Positions 1 through 7,026 of a stretch of 27,085 nt of DNA are shown here, in pieces. Every line of letters begins with the position of its first letter. The stretch's first letter is position 1. Where the stretch lies: positions 1 to 27,085 of the forward strand of contig JBBRTJ010000048.1 in assembly GCA_038244535.1 (NCBI GenBank). The letters run 5' to 3'. The notes beneath the pieces were generated by a model. It was not told the origin of the DNA, searched no databases, and worked only from the letters and a program-made list of their open reading frames with translations. The stretch is from JBBRTJ01 sp038244535. Its GTDB lineage: Bacteria; Actinomycetota; Acidimicrobiia; Acidimicrobiales; Ilumatobacteraceae. The position numbers were made by a program, and so were the translations under genes.

Positions 1-1
1 C

Positions 2-220
2 ATGATGCCCGTCGGCGCCATGGCGCCCGAGGTCGAGACCCACCTGGTCAACGCCGTGCTCACGAACGGCGCCCGCTACTACGTCGACCACGCCCACCCC
101 GAGCTGTCGACCCCCGAGTGTGCCGACGCCCGGGCGATCGTGGTGTTCGACCGAGCCGCCGAGCAGATCCTGATCGAGTCCATGGCCGCGGCGACCCGCC
201 TGCTGCCCGAAGGCCAGGAG
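2..220 (+). pseudogene. Dop-like (depupylase family) internal fragment
   Basis: The plus-strand frame encodes a piece of a Dop/PafA-family carboxylate-amine ligase fold protein. It contains the conserved blocks LVNAVLTNGARYYVDHAHPE and STPEC. Aligned by eye over 67 residues with the complete Dop in this window (minus strand, 3329-4813), about 50 residues are identical, so it is a related but distinct sequence rather than a duplicated copy. Homology begins at the window edge and stops abruptly near 215-220, where the DNA becomes the antisense strand of pafA. The frame stays open to 583, but that part is only antisense of pafA and intergenic DNA. It could be a remnant of a second dop-like gene joined by an inversion, or an assembly or amplification chimera at a contig end. 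Family identity is clear; biological status is not. Confidence 0.7.
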
Positions 221-484
221 CTGCTCCAAGATGCGCTCGCCCGCCTTGTCGTGGGCCACCAGGTCGTAGATCGAGTCGCACTCCGGCGTGGCGTACTCGG
301 GGTGGCTGCCGACGTCGAGGTACAGCCGGGCGCCGTTCTGCAGGAACACATTGGAGCTGCGCCCCCAGCTGACGACCCGGCGGAACAGGTAGCGGGCCAC
401 CTCGTCCGGGCTGAGCCGACGCTGACCCCGCAGGGTGCAGGTGACGCCGTACTCGTTCTCGAGGCCGAAGATGCGTCGTTCCAT
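215..484 (-). CDS. pafA: PafA, Pup--protein ligase, N-terminal part
   Basis: PafA uses ATP to join the C-terminal glutamate of Pup to substrate lysines. The minus-strand frame from ATG at 484 encodes about 90 recognisable residues. These include the N-terminal block RRIFGLENEYGVTCTLRG, the very conserved RRLSPDEVARYLFRRVVSWG and SSNVFLQNGARLYLDVGSHP, then EYATPEC and HDKAGERILEQLL. The ENEYG glutamates match the metal/ATP-binding motif that reads GIETE in mycobacterial PafA. Homology ends near 215-220, so at least 350 residues of a normal PafA (about 450) are missing. The frame stays open to the window edge only because it then runs antisense through the Dop-like fragment. No Shine-Dalgarno is visible, but TACGGT lies 8 nt before the ATG. 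Here pafA is separated from prcA by a plus-strand gene. Confidence 0.9.
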
Positions 485-492
485 CGCTCGAC

Positions 493-498
493 ACCGTA
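493..498 (-). promoter_or_regulatory. Candidate -10 box of pafA (TACGGT)
   Basis: TACGGT on the minus strand ends 8 nt before the pafA ATG, with no Shine-Dalgarno between. It would give a leaderless or nearly leaderless transcript. Inferred from the same arrangement at many other genes in this window. Confidence 0.4.
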
Positions 499-692
499 CC
501 GGTGGCGTGCCATGGCGGTGACGTGCAGCGGGCGCTCCCGCTGCCCACAGGGTGTCAAGGATGTTGGCACCTCGTCGCGCTGAGCCCGAGGCAAGATCGA
601 CGTGGCTGACGACGGCCGCCCCTTCGGGTCAGGGCGGGCGTCCGGCTGGAGCGTGATCGGTCCTGACTACCCGGCCCTGGGTACGGTGGGGC

Positions 693-1067
693 ATGCCGAC
701 CGGTCGCATGGTGCCCCTCGTGACGGTCAGCGGCTCGTTCGAGGCCAAGGTGCTGGCGGCCCGTCTCGGCTCCGAGGGGATCCTCTGGCAACTTCAGGGA
801 GGCGAGGGGCCGTACCCGATCGGGCCGGTGCGGGTGCTCGTCGACGAGTCCGACCTCGACCTGGCCCACGCCGTGCTCGAGGTGGTCAGGGCCGACGACG
901 AGGCCTACGAGCGTGAACCAGGCTCGACGCGGGCGCCACTCGCCCTCTGGCTCGTCGTCGGAGGCGTGGCCCTCATGGCTCTCGTGAGCGTGGGCAAGGT
1001 CATCGCCGCCAACGCCGACTCTGGCCCGGTCGCGCCGTCGACGACCAGCATCAGCGCGTCGCCGTAG
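693..1067 (+). CDS. DUF2007-like protein with C-terminal membrane anchor
   Basis: A 124-aa protein. Residues about 7-70 resemble the DUF2007 'putative signal transducing' fold: a short beta strand (LVTVSGSFEAKVLAARLGSEGI), a variable middle, then VRVLVDESDLDLAHAVLEVV. Residues about 80-105 (LALWLVVGGVALMALVSVG) form one hydrophobic membrane segment, followed by a short Ser/Thr-rich tail. The function of this family is not known. The ATG at 693 has TACGGT 5 nt upstream and a GGTGGGG stretch; ATG 708 is an alternative start. The gene points towards prcA (convergent, 147 bp apart) and interrupts the usual prcA-pafA neighbourhood. The family call rests on pattern recognition only. Confidence 0.65.
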   Translation: MPTGRMVPLVTVSGSFEAKVLAARLGSEGILWQLQGGEGPYPIGPVRVLVDESDLDLAHAVLEVVRADDEAYEREPGSTRAPLALWLVVGGVALMALVSVGKVIAANADSGPVAPSTTSISASP

Positions 1068-1214
1068 CGATTGGCGCACCAACGGGCCCGGTTCTCGGTG
1101 CGTTCAGACCCGCCGGTGCGACGAATGACATCGAGCATCAAGTGAGCACCCGGCTGGGCGACCTTGCGGCCGAGGCGGGGAGCGGTGGCCAGGGCGGGCG
1201 CCGAGGCCCAGGGG

Positions 1215-1940
1215 TCACCCGTCGGCGGGCTCGGAGGCTGTCGTGGCTTCGTCAGCGGCTGGAGGGGTGAGCAGCGCGGCAACGTCGTCGTCGGTGATGC
1301 GCCGGAAGGCGCGTCGACCGTTGCCGCGGCTGAGGATGGCGACCTCGAGGTCGTCAGCGTGGAGCTCGCGGTCGGGGCCGGCGAGGGCGGCGGTGGCGAT
1401 CCTGACGGCCGTACCCAGATCGAGTCCCTCGGACCAGGCTGCGGTGAGGCGGTCGCGAATGGGCTCGCTGTCGCCACCAAGCACGCTGAAGCACTGCTCG
1501 TCGACCAGGGTGCCGTCGTACAGCAGGTGGAACAGCTGCTCGGCGCCGGGCTCAGCTCGTACCTCCGCGACGAGGATCTCGACCTCCATGGGCTTCATCT
1601 CATGGGTGAAGACCTGGCCGAGGATCTGGGCGTACTGGTTGGCGAGCCCACGAGCATCGACGTCGTCGCGGCTGTACTGGTAGCCCTTCAGGTCGGCGGC
1701 GCGGACGCCGGCCACCCGGAGCTGGTCGAACTCGTTGTACTTGCCGACGCCGGCAAAGGCGATGTGGTCGTAGATCTCGCTGACCTTCCGCAAGGTGTCG
1801 CTGGGGTTCTCGGCCACGATCACGACACCGTCGCAGTAGACGGTGGCCACCAGGCTGCGGCCCCGCGCAATGCCCTTGCGGGCGTAGTCGGCCCGGTCCT
1901 TCATGACCTGCTCGGGCGAGACGTAGAAGGGCATGCTCAT
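1215..1940 (-). CDS. prcA: 20S proteasome alpha subunit PrcA
   Basis: Structural alpha-ring subunit of the actinobacterial 20S proteasome; it forms the outer gated ring that docks ARC. The protein is 241 aa, usual for the family. It begins MSMPFYVSPEQVMKDRADYARKGIARG, the typical alpha N-terminal helix/gate region, followed by RSLVATVYCDGVVIVAENPS. There is no N-terminal catalytic threonine, as expected for an alpha subunit. The C-terminus from about residue 215 is acidic and Ala/Thr-rich, as in other actinobacterial PrcA. The ATG overlaps the prcB stop by 4 bp (ATGA), so the two subunits are probably translationally coupled. It is the last gene of the leftward prcBA unit. Confidence 0.95.
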   Translation of the reverse strand: MSMPFYVSPEQVMKDRADYARKGIARGRSLVATVYCDGVVIVAENPSDTLRKVSEIYDHIAFAGVGKYNEFDQLRVAGVRAADLKGYQYSRDDVDARGLANQYAQILGQVFTHEMKPMEVEILVAEVRAEPGAEQLFHLLYDGTLVDEQCFSVLGGDSEPIRDRLTAAWSEGLDLGTAVRIATAALAGPDRELHADDLEVAILSRGNGRRAFRRITDDDVAALLTPPAADEATTASEPADG

Positions 1941-2779
1941 GGCTGCACCTCCCCGCTGGCGGGCGTAGCGGTGGACTGGCCGCCGGCGCTCGGATCGGCC
2001 GCCGCCCGGAAGCGCAACGCCAGCTCGGCGTCCCCCACTTGGTGGTAGCCGGCAGCGGTGATGGTGGCCACGATCGGGTAGATCCCACGAAGCGTGTCGG
2101 CGCCGCCTGTGGCCGAGTCGTTGTCGGCCGCCTCGCTGAGGGCCCTCACCACGAGGTCGACCGCTTCGTCTCGGGTCATGGAGGGGTGGTGGCCGACCTT
2201 GATGACGGTGCCGGCGTAGAGGCTGCCCGAGCCGGTGGCGACGAACTCGCGCTCTTCGTAACGGCCGCCGGTGACGTCGTAGGCGAACAGGCGACCCGTG
2301 TCTCGCAGCGTGTCGTAGCCGGCGAAGATCGGCACGACCACGAAGCCCTGCATGGCGGCGCCCAGGTTGCCCCGCAACATCATCGACAGCTGGTTGGCCT
2401 TGCCCTCGAAGCTGATGTGGGTGCCTTCGACCTTTTCGTAGTGCTCGACTTGGAGCTGGAAGAGCTTGACCATCTCCATGGCCGGCCCGGCCGCTCCGGC
2501 GATGGCGACCGCCGAGAAGCGGTCGGTGGGCTGGACCTTCTCCATCGTGCGGTGGCTGATGATGTTGCCGCTCGTGGCCCGACGGTCGCCGGCGATGACC
2601 ACACCCTCGTCGAAGCGAAGCGCGACGCAGGTGGTCGCGTGGGGCACGTTGAGGGCGGCCGGGTGGTGCTCGAGCGATCCGGAGCCGGCGGCCGTCAGCG
2701 GGTCGAGCCCCTGGCGACGCAGCAGCTCGTGGAAGCTCGGACCGGGATCGGCACCCGGCGTGAAGAACGGCATCGACAT
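1937..2779 (-). CDS. prcB: 20S proteasome beta subunit PrcB
   Basis: Catalytic beta subunit of the proteasome, an N-terminal-nucleophile threonine protease. Using the ATG at 2779 the protein is 280 aa with a 48-residue propeptide ending NVPHA; autocleavage would expose Thr49 (TTCVALRF). The catalytic set is intact in mature numbering: Thr1, Asp17 (GDRRAT) and Lys33 (MEKV). The later DNDSATGGAD segment carries the usual Ser/Asp/Ser support residues. An ATG two codons later (2773) is an alternative start; the frame extends 12 codons further upstream to 2815, but those residues look unlike the family. TAGCCT lies 10 nt before ATG 2779 and no Shine-Dalgarno is seen, suggesting a separate leaderless promoter for prcBA. 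Confidence 0.95.
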   Translation of the reverse strand: MSMPFFTPGADPGPSFHELLRRQGLDPLTAAGSGSLEHHPAALNVPHATTCVALRFDEGVVIAGDRRATSGNIISHRTMEKVQPTDRFSAVAIAGAAGPAMEMVKLFQLQVEHYEKVEGTHISFEGKANQLSMMLRGNLGAAMQGFVVVPIFAGYDTLRDTGRLFAYDVTGGRYEEREFVATGSGSLYAGTVIKVGHHPSMTRDEAVDLVVRALSEAADNDSATGGADTLRGIYPIVATITAAGYHQVGDAELALRFRAAADPSAGGQSTATPASGEVQP

Positions 2780-2789
2780 AGGAAGGCGG

Positions 2790-2795
2790 AGGCTA
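2790..2795 (-). promoter_or_regulatory. Candidate -10 box of prcBA (TAGCCT)
   Basis: TAGCCT on the minus strand ends 10 nt before the chosen prcB ATG; its TAG is also the stop codon of the remnant ORF upstream. It supports independent transcription of prcBA. Inference from position only. Confidence 0.35.
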
Positions 2796-3040
2796 CCGGG
2801 CGAGCGCCATCGCATTGACCCGGGCCCCTCGCGTCAGCGCGGCGAGGGCGGGATCGGCGGCGCACCGGTGGTCGACTTGCTGGAAGCGGCTGGCATCCTC
2901 GACCAGGTGTGCGAGGGCCACGCCGCAGGTCGCGCCGCCACCACCCTGTCCGGAGAGCATCGCTCGGAGTTCGCCTGGGTCAGCCCGTCGTTCCGAGCCA
3001 AGTGGGACGCAGGCATGGCCCGCTTCCCTGCTCCGCACAA
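2793..3040 (-). pseudogene. Frame-broken small gene between pup and prcB, possibly endonuclease VII-like
   Basis: No single frame spans this gap convincingly, but two overlapping frames look coding. The first starts at TTG 3040, placed 7 nt after a perfect AGGAGG. It reads LCGAGKRAMPASHLARNDGL and then ends in SERCSP; by hand count about 80% of its third positions are G or C. Near 2945-2975 the coding signal moves to another frame containing LRAMLSGQGGGGATCG, FQQVDHRC and a C-terminus ending at TAG 2793, again about 80% GC3. The joined order (Cys ribbon with DGL, then AML-QGG-A-CG, then VDH) recalls recombination endonuclease VII-type HNH proteins, although several usual Cys/His positions are absent. 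A single indel would unite the frames, so this is a decayed gene or a sequencing error. The family guess is weak; the frame switch is stronger. Confidence 0.4.
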
Positions 3041-3062
3041 GCGGATGCCTCCTGGTCATGAA

Positions 3063-3096
3063 ACGACCTTATGTGAAGGGTTTGACATGAGGTCGT
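3063..3096 (-). terminator. Hairpin just downstream of pup (attenuator or terminator candidate)
   Basis: The arms 3063-3074 (ACGACCTTATGT) and 3085-3096 (ACATGAGGTCGT) are 12 bp long with one non-Watson-Crick position and a 10-nt loop. In the leftward transcript the hairpin starts 20 nt after the pup stop and is followed by a short TTT. It could limit read-through from pup into prcBA, or stabilise the pup message. There is no long U-tract, so strong termination is not assured. Confidence 0.45.
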
Positions 3097-3116
3097 AGGG
3101 GACCAATCACTGGACG

Positions 3117-3311
3117 CTATTCTCCGCCCTTCTGAACGTAGTTCTTAACGAAGTCCTCTGCGTTCTCTTCGAGCACTTCGTCTATTTCATCGAGCAAGTC
3201 GTCGAGTTCAGCTTTGATCTTTTCGCCTTGTTTGGTGGTTGCCGGGGCCTCCTCGACGACCTCTTCGGTCTTGGTCGGGGCCGTTCGTTGCTTCTGGGTC
3301 CGCTCTGCCAT
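3117..3311 (-). CDS. pup: Prokaryotic ubiquitin-like protein Pup (GGE-ending)
   Basis: A 64-aa intrinsically disordered modifier attached by PafA to substrate lysines. The C-terminal half contains the ARC-binding helix (ELDDLLDEIDEVLEENAEDF) followed by VKNYVQKGGE. The chain ends directly in Gly-Gly-Glu, so unlike the GGQ form of mycobacteria it needs no deamidation by Dop before ligation. The start at ATG 3311 has GGAG about 6 nt upstream; the open frame extends upstream to 3371 but those residues overlap dop and look unlike Pup. It lies 17 bp after dop, so the two are probably co-transcribed. Hand-counted GC is about 55%, clearly lower than neighbouring genes, mostly because of its Lys/Glu/Asp composition and A/T-ending codons. 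Confidence 0.96.
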   Translation of the reverse strand: MAERTQKQRTAPTKTEEVVEEAPATTKQGEKIKAELDDLLDEIDEVLEENAEDFVKNYVQKGGE

Positions 3312-3328
3312 GTCGCTCCACGTTCTCG

Positions 3329-4813
3329 TTACGCACCGAGACGGTCGAGCAGCTCGGCCGCGGTGGTGCACTGATCGATCAACCTACCCACGTGAGCCTC
3401 GGTACCACGCAGCGGCTCCATCATCGGGACCCGCCGGAGGGGGTCGGAGCCGATGTCGAACACCAGCGAGTCCCAGTTGGCGGCCACGATGTCGTCGGGC
3501 CAGGTGGCGAGGCAGCGGCCCCGGAAGTAAGCCCTGGTGGTGGTGGGGGGCTCGGTGACGGCCCGCTCGACGTCGGCCCGGTCGACGAGGCGCTCGAGAC
3601 CGAGCCGGTCGGCCAGGGACCGCTCGGGGCGCAGGTCGTGGTACTGCAGGTCGAGGGCCCGCAGGCGGGCGTCGCCCCAGTCGATCGAGTGCCGCTCGCG
3701 ATACCCGGCGAACAACCGCTCCTTGGCGATCCAGTCGACCTCGGCGGCGAGCACCGAACGGTCACCTTCGAGTGCGGTCAGCACCCGCTCCCAGCGCATC
3801 AGGACCTCGAGGCCAACCTCTTCGCCCACCGCCTCGAAGCCACGTTCCCGCTCGTACTTCTGGGCGAGCTCGAGGTAGCGCCACTGGATCTCGAGGGCCG
3901 TCGCCCGCCGACCGTCCTTGAGGAGCAGTGGCTTGGACAGCGTCAGGTCGTGGCTCACGTCGTGGATGGCTGACACGGGGCGGGCGAGGGCCAGATCGGA
4001 CGGCAGGACGTCGTCTTCGATCATGGCCAAGACGATGGCGGTGGTACCAACCTTCAGGAAGGTAGATACCTCGGCAACGTTGGCATCGCCAACGATGACA
4101 TGCAGCCGCCGGTACTTGGTTGCATCACAATGCGGCTCGTCGCGGGTGTTGATGATCGGTCGTTTGAGAGTGGTTTCGAGGCCAACTTCTTCTTCGAAGA
4201 AGTCGGCCCGTTGACTGATCTGAAAGGGCACCTCAGCCGAGGATGTTCCGGGCAGTTCGGAACCGACCTTTCCGGCGCCGCAGATGATCAGCCGGGTGAC
4301 GAAGTGCGGGGTGACCTGGGACACGATCCGTCCGAAGGGCACCTCACGGGCCACGAGGTAGTTCTCGTGGCACCCATAGCTCGCGCCCTTGCCGTCTGAG
4401 TTGTTCTTGTAGACGACGATCTCGCCGCCGGGCGGCAGGATCCGTTGCGCCGCCACCATCGACCGCCGCAGGATCTCCTCGGCCGCCTCGTCCCACAGCA
4501 CGATCTCGCGGGCGTCGACGCACTCCGGAGTCGAGATCTCGGGGTGGGCGTGATCGACGTAGTAGCGGGCGCCGTTGGTGAGCACCGCGTTCACGAGGTT
4601 CGTCTCGACGTCGGGTGGCATCGAGCCGTCGACCAAGAAGCCACGGGCGTCGCGCCCTGGCGACTCGTCCTCGAAGTCCCAGCCGATCTTGCGGTTGAGG
4701 GTGGCGACGTACGCGTTGATGAGCACCGAAGATGCCGCGATGGGGTTGGAGTCGGCTCCCCTGACGAGGATGCCGTACTCGGTCTCGATGCCGCAGACCT
4801 TCTTGATGGCCAT
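3329..4813 (-). CDS. dop: Depupylase Dop
   Basis: Dop removes Pup from tagged proteins and, where Pup ends in Gln, deamidates it; here Pup already ends in Glu. The 494-aa length is close to the roughly 500 aa of mycobacterial Dop. Near the N-terminus is the GIETEYGI motif. Next come ESPGRDARGF, LTNGARYYVDHAHPE, STPEC, KNNSDGKGASYGCHENYL, ETTLKRPIINTRDEPH and RRLHVIVGDANVAE, all in family order. DGKGASYG and the long segment around residues 40-60 separate it from PafA. The ATG at 4813 begins MAIKKVCGIETEYG; the frame is open 14 codons further but TAGGGT ends 7 nt before 4813, fitting a leaderless start. Pup follows 17 bp downstream. Confidence 0.95.
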   Translation of the reverse strand: MAIKKVCGIETEYGILVRGADSNPIAASSVLINAYVATLNRKIGWDFEDESPGRDARGFLVDGSMPPDVETNLVNAVLTNGARYYVDHAHPEISTPECVDAREIVLWDEAAEEILRRSMVAAQRILPPGGEIVVYKNNSDGKGASYGCHENYLVAREVPFGRIVSQVTPHFVTRLIICGAGKVGSELPGTSSAEVPFQISQRADFFEEEVGLETTLKRPIINTRDEPHCDATKYRRLHVIVGDANVAEVSTFLKVGTTAIVLAMIEDDVLPSDLALARPVSAIHDVSHDLTLSKPLLLKDGRRATALEIQWRYLELAQKYERERGFEAVGEEVGLEVLMRWERVLTALEGDRSVLAAEVDWIAKERLFAGYRERHSIDWGDARLRALDLQYHDLRPERSLADRLGLERLVDRADVERAVTEPPTTTRAYFRGRCLATWPDDIVAANWDSLVFDIGSDPLRRVPMMEPLRGTEAHVGRLIDQCTTAAELLDRLGA

Positions 4814-4820
4814 CGAAGCG

Positions 4821-4826
4821 ACCCTA
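4821..4826 (-). promoter_or_regulatory. Candidate -10 box of dop-pup (TAGGGT)
   Basis: TAGGGT on the minus strand ends 7 nt before the dop ATG, within the 230-bp arc-dop gap. It suggests that dop and pup can be transcribed separately from arc. Position-based inference. Confidence 0.4.
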
Positions 4827-4953
4827 CCCCGACCTCTGAGTGATGCTTCCGCCATCCGTGACGGGGGTGGTGGCGCCGTGCCGGGTCAGCGGGGCGACGG
4901 CTCGGGTCCCGGCCCCGATGGCTGACGTGGGGAGTGCTTCACGCCGCCTCTGC

Positions 4954-4988
4954 GTCGCGAAGTTGTCGTAGAGCAGCAACGTCGCGAC
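4954..4988 (-). terminator. Hairpin between arc and dop
   Basis: The arms GTCGCGAAGTTG (4954-4965) and CAACGTCGCGAC (4977-4988) pair over 12 positions with one mismatch, around an 11-nt loop. It lies about 55 nt after the arc stop, in an otherwise empty 230-bp gap. It may end or attenuate the arc transcript; no U-tract follows. Confidence 0.4.
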
Positions 4989-5043
4989 TCAGAGCGCCCG
5001 GACAGCCCGGGAGATGTGGCTGGCCTTCCCGGCTCAGCGCGGG

Positions 5044-6810
5044 CTAGAGGTACTGGCCGGTGGTGACGCGCTCGATGGCCCGACCACCTTCGGGATCGTC
5101 CTTCGCGCTGCTGACAAGGGTGCGGATGAACACGATTCGCTCGCCCTTCTTGCCCGAGATCTTGGCCCAGTCGTCGGGGTTGGTGGTGTTGGGCAGGTCC
5201 TCGTGCTCCTTGTACTCCTGCTTGATGGAGTCGATGAGGTCCTGGGTCCGGATGCCTCGTGCGCCGCCGCCGATGAGCCGCTTGATGGCGAGCTTCTTGG
5301 CCCGCCGCACGATGTTCTCGATCATGGCCCCTGACGAGAAGTCCTTGTAGTAGAGGATCTCCTTGTCGCCGTTCTGGTAGGTGACTTCGAGGAAGCGGTT
5401 GTCCTCGTCGCACCGGTACATCTCGGCTGCGGTGGTGTCGATCATCTTGGCCACTGCGACCTGGGCGTCGCCGCCACCCAACGAGGTGACCTCGGCCTCG
5501 GACAGCGGCACGTCGGTGGTCAGGTAGCGGGCAAAGATCTGGCGAGCCGCCGCCTCGGTGGGCCGCTCGATCTTGATCTTCACGTCGAGGCGTCCCGGCC
5601 GGAGGATGGCGGGATCGATCAGGTCCTCACGGTTGGTGGCGCCGATCACGATCACGTTCTTCAGGCCCTCGACCCCGTCGATCTCGGCCAGCAGCTGGGG
5701 CACGATGGTCGACTCCATGTCGGAGCTGATGCCCGAGCCGCGGGTGCGGAACATCGAGTCCATCTCGTCGAAGAACACGATGACCGGCCAGCCCTCCTCG
5801 CTCTTTTCGCGTGCTCGTTGGAACACAAGCCGGATCTGGCGCTCGGTCTCCCCGACGTACTTGTTGAGCAGCTCAGGGCCCTTGATGTTGATGAAGTAGC
5901 TGCGGCCCTTGGCGTCGCCGGTGGCGGCCGCCACCTTCTTGGCCAACGAGTTGGCGACGGCCTTGGCGATCAGCGTCTTGCCACAGCCGGGAGGGCCGTA
6001 CAGCAAGATGCCCTTGGGTGCCGGGAGGCGGTGCTCGGCGAACAGCTCCTGGTAGAGGAACGGCAGCTCGACGGCATCGGCGATCTCCTCGATCTGGCCG
6101 TCGAGACCGCCCACGTCCGCGTACGACACGTCGGGCACCTCCTCGAGCAGCAGGTCCTCGACCTCCGGCCGAGGCAGCTTCTCGATGAGCAGGCCGGACC
6201 GACCATCCATGAGCAACGTGTCGCCGGAGCGCAGGCGCACTCCGAGCAGGGCGTCGCCCAGCTCGACGACGCGCTCTTCGTCGGCCCGTCCCACCACGAT
6301 CGCCCGCAGACCATCCTCGAGGCTCTCCTTGAGCGTCACGACCTCGCCGGCACCCTCGGAGGTGCGCGCCATGATCACGTTGAACGACTCGTTCAGCACG
6401 ACCTCGTGGCCTCGCTCGAGCTCGTCGTGGTCGATGTCGGGGTGCAGCGACACGCGCATCTTGCGGCCGCTGGACAGCACGTCGACGGTGCCGTCGTCGT
6501 TCTTGCCGACCACGACGCCGTACGCAGACGGTGGCTGCGTGAGCTTGTCGACCTCGTCGCGCAGCGACGCGATGTGCTCGCGCGCCTCACGCAACGTGTA
6601 CGACAGCTTCTCGTTCTGCGACACCGCCTGGGCGAGCTGCCCCTTCGATTCGAGGAGCCGCTCTTCGAGCTGGCGGACCCGCTTGGGGGCGTCGGCGAGC
6701 TTGCGACGCAGCGACAGGATCTCTTCGTCGCTGACCTTGAGCTGCTCGCGCAGCTCACCGATCTCGTTGTCCGCCGCGGCAAGGCGGCGCTCGTATTCGG
6801 CGTCAGGCAT
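5044..6810 (-). CDS. arc: Proteasome-activating AAA+ ATPase ARC (Mpa)
   Basis: A hexameric unfoldase that binds Pup and threads substrates into the 20S core. The protein is 588 aa. Residues about 1-92 form a coiled coil rich in Leu/Glu/Arg heptads that captures the Pup helix, and about 95-215 form the tandem OB domains. The AAA+ module follows, with Walker A GPPGCGKT at 272-279, Walker B VIVFFDEMDS near 343-352, and the sensor/Arg region ATNREDLIDPAILRPGRLD. The pore loop lies in the KYVGETERQ area. The C-terminus ends GQYL, the proteasome-docking tail of this family. The ATG at 6810 has a near-perfect GGAGGTGA at 6817-6824. It diverges from the ferredoxin gene and is upstream of dop in the locus. 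Confidence 0.96.
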   Translation of the reverse strand: MPDAEYERRLAAADNEIGELREQLKVSDEEILSLRRKLADAPKRVRQLEERLLESKGQLAQAVSQNEKLSYTLREAREHIASLRDEVDKLTQPPSAYGVVVGKNDDGTVDVLSSGRKMRVSLHPDIDHDELERGHEVVLNESFNVIMARTSEGAGEVVTLKESLEDGLRAIVVGRADEERVVELGDALLGVRLRSGDTLLMDGRSGLLIEKLPRPEVEDLLLEEVPDVSYADVGGLDGQIEEIADAVELPFLYQELFAEHRLPAPKGILLYGPPGCGKTLIAKAVANSLAKKVAAATGDAKGRSYFINIKGPELLNKYVGETERQIRLVFQRAREKSEEGWPVIVFFDEMDSMFRTRGSGISSDMESTIVPQLLAEIDGVEGLKNVIVIGATNREDLIDPAILRPGRLDVKIKIERPTEAAARQIFARYLTTDVPLSEAEVTSLGGGDAQVAVAKMIDTTAAEMYRCDEDNRFLEVTYQNGDKEILYYKDFSSGAMIENIVRRAKKLAIKRLIGGGARGIRTQDLIDSIKQEYKEHEDLPNTTNPDDWAKISGKKGERIVFIRTLVSSAKDDPEGGRAIERVTTGQYL

Positions 6811-6816
6811 GCGGAA

Positions 6817-6824
6817 TCACCTCC
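6817..6824 (-). promoter_or_regulatory. Strong Shine-Dalgarno of arc (GGAGGTGA)
   Basis: An extended anti-SD match placed 6 nt before the arc ATG; it fixes the start at 6810. This is notable in a window where many genes lack a Shine-Dalgarno. Confidence 0.8.
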
Positions 6825-6893
6825 ATCGGCTCAGAGCGGCGACGCTACACAGCCCAGCTCGATTGCGAGTGACGCAGGCGACTGGGGGGATCT

Positions 6894-6922
6894 TTGTTTT
6901 CACGGTCTTCACCGGGTAAACT
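6894..6922 (+). promoter_or_regulatory. Candidate sigma-70-type promoter for the ferredoxin gene
   Basis: TTGTTT (6894-6899) and TAAACT (6917-6922) are separated by exactly 17 bp, in a locally A/T-richer patch of the arc-ferredoxin divergent region. Transcription would begin near 6929, leaving a leader of about 98 nt. Confidence 0.45.
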
Positions 6923-7026
6923 GCGCTCGTTCGAACCGGCCATCCGCGCTCGTTGGCGCACCGACGGTCCGGCGAAGTAGACCACCGAATCACCCATCGG
7001 TCCCTGCACGAGGAGAACCAACCCGA

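Noticed and set aside
1..583. Treating the whole plus-strand 193-codon frame as one Dop protein
   Set aside because: Only the part before about 220 resembles Dop; the rest is antisense to PafA and intergenic DNA.
2039..2818. 259-codon plus-strand frame antisense to prcB
   Set aside because: It mirrors the prcB gene exactly and shows no family features; PrcB has intact catalytic residues.
5818..7026. Plus-strand open frame antisense to arc leading into the ferredoxin
   Set aside because: ARC motifs on the minus strand are complete; the upstream extension of the ferredoxin frame is a shadow and the ferredoxin has its own start and Shine-Dalgarno.
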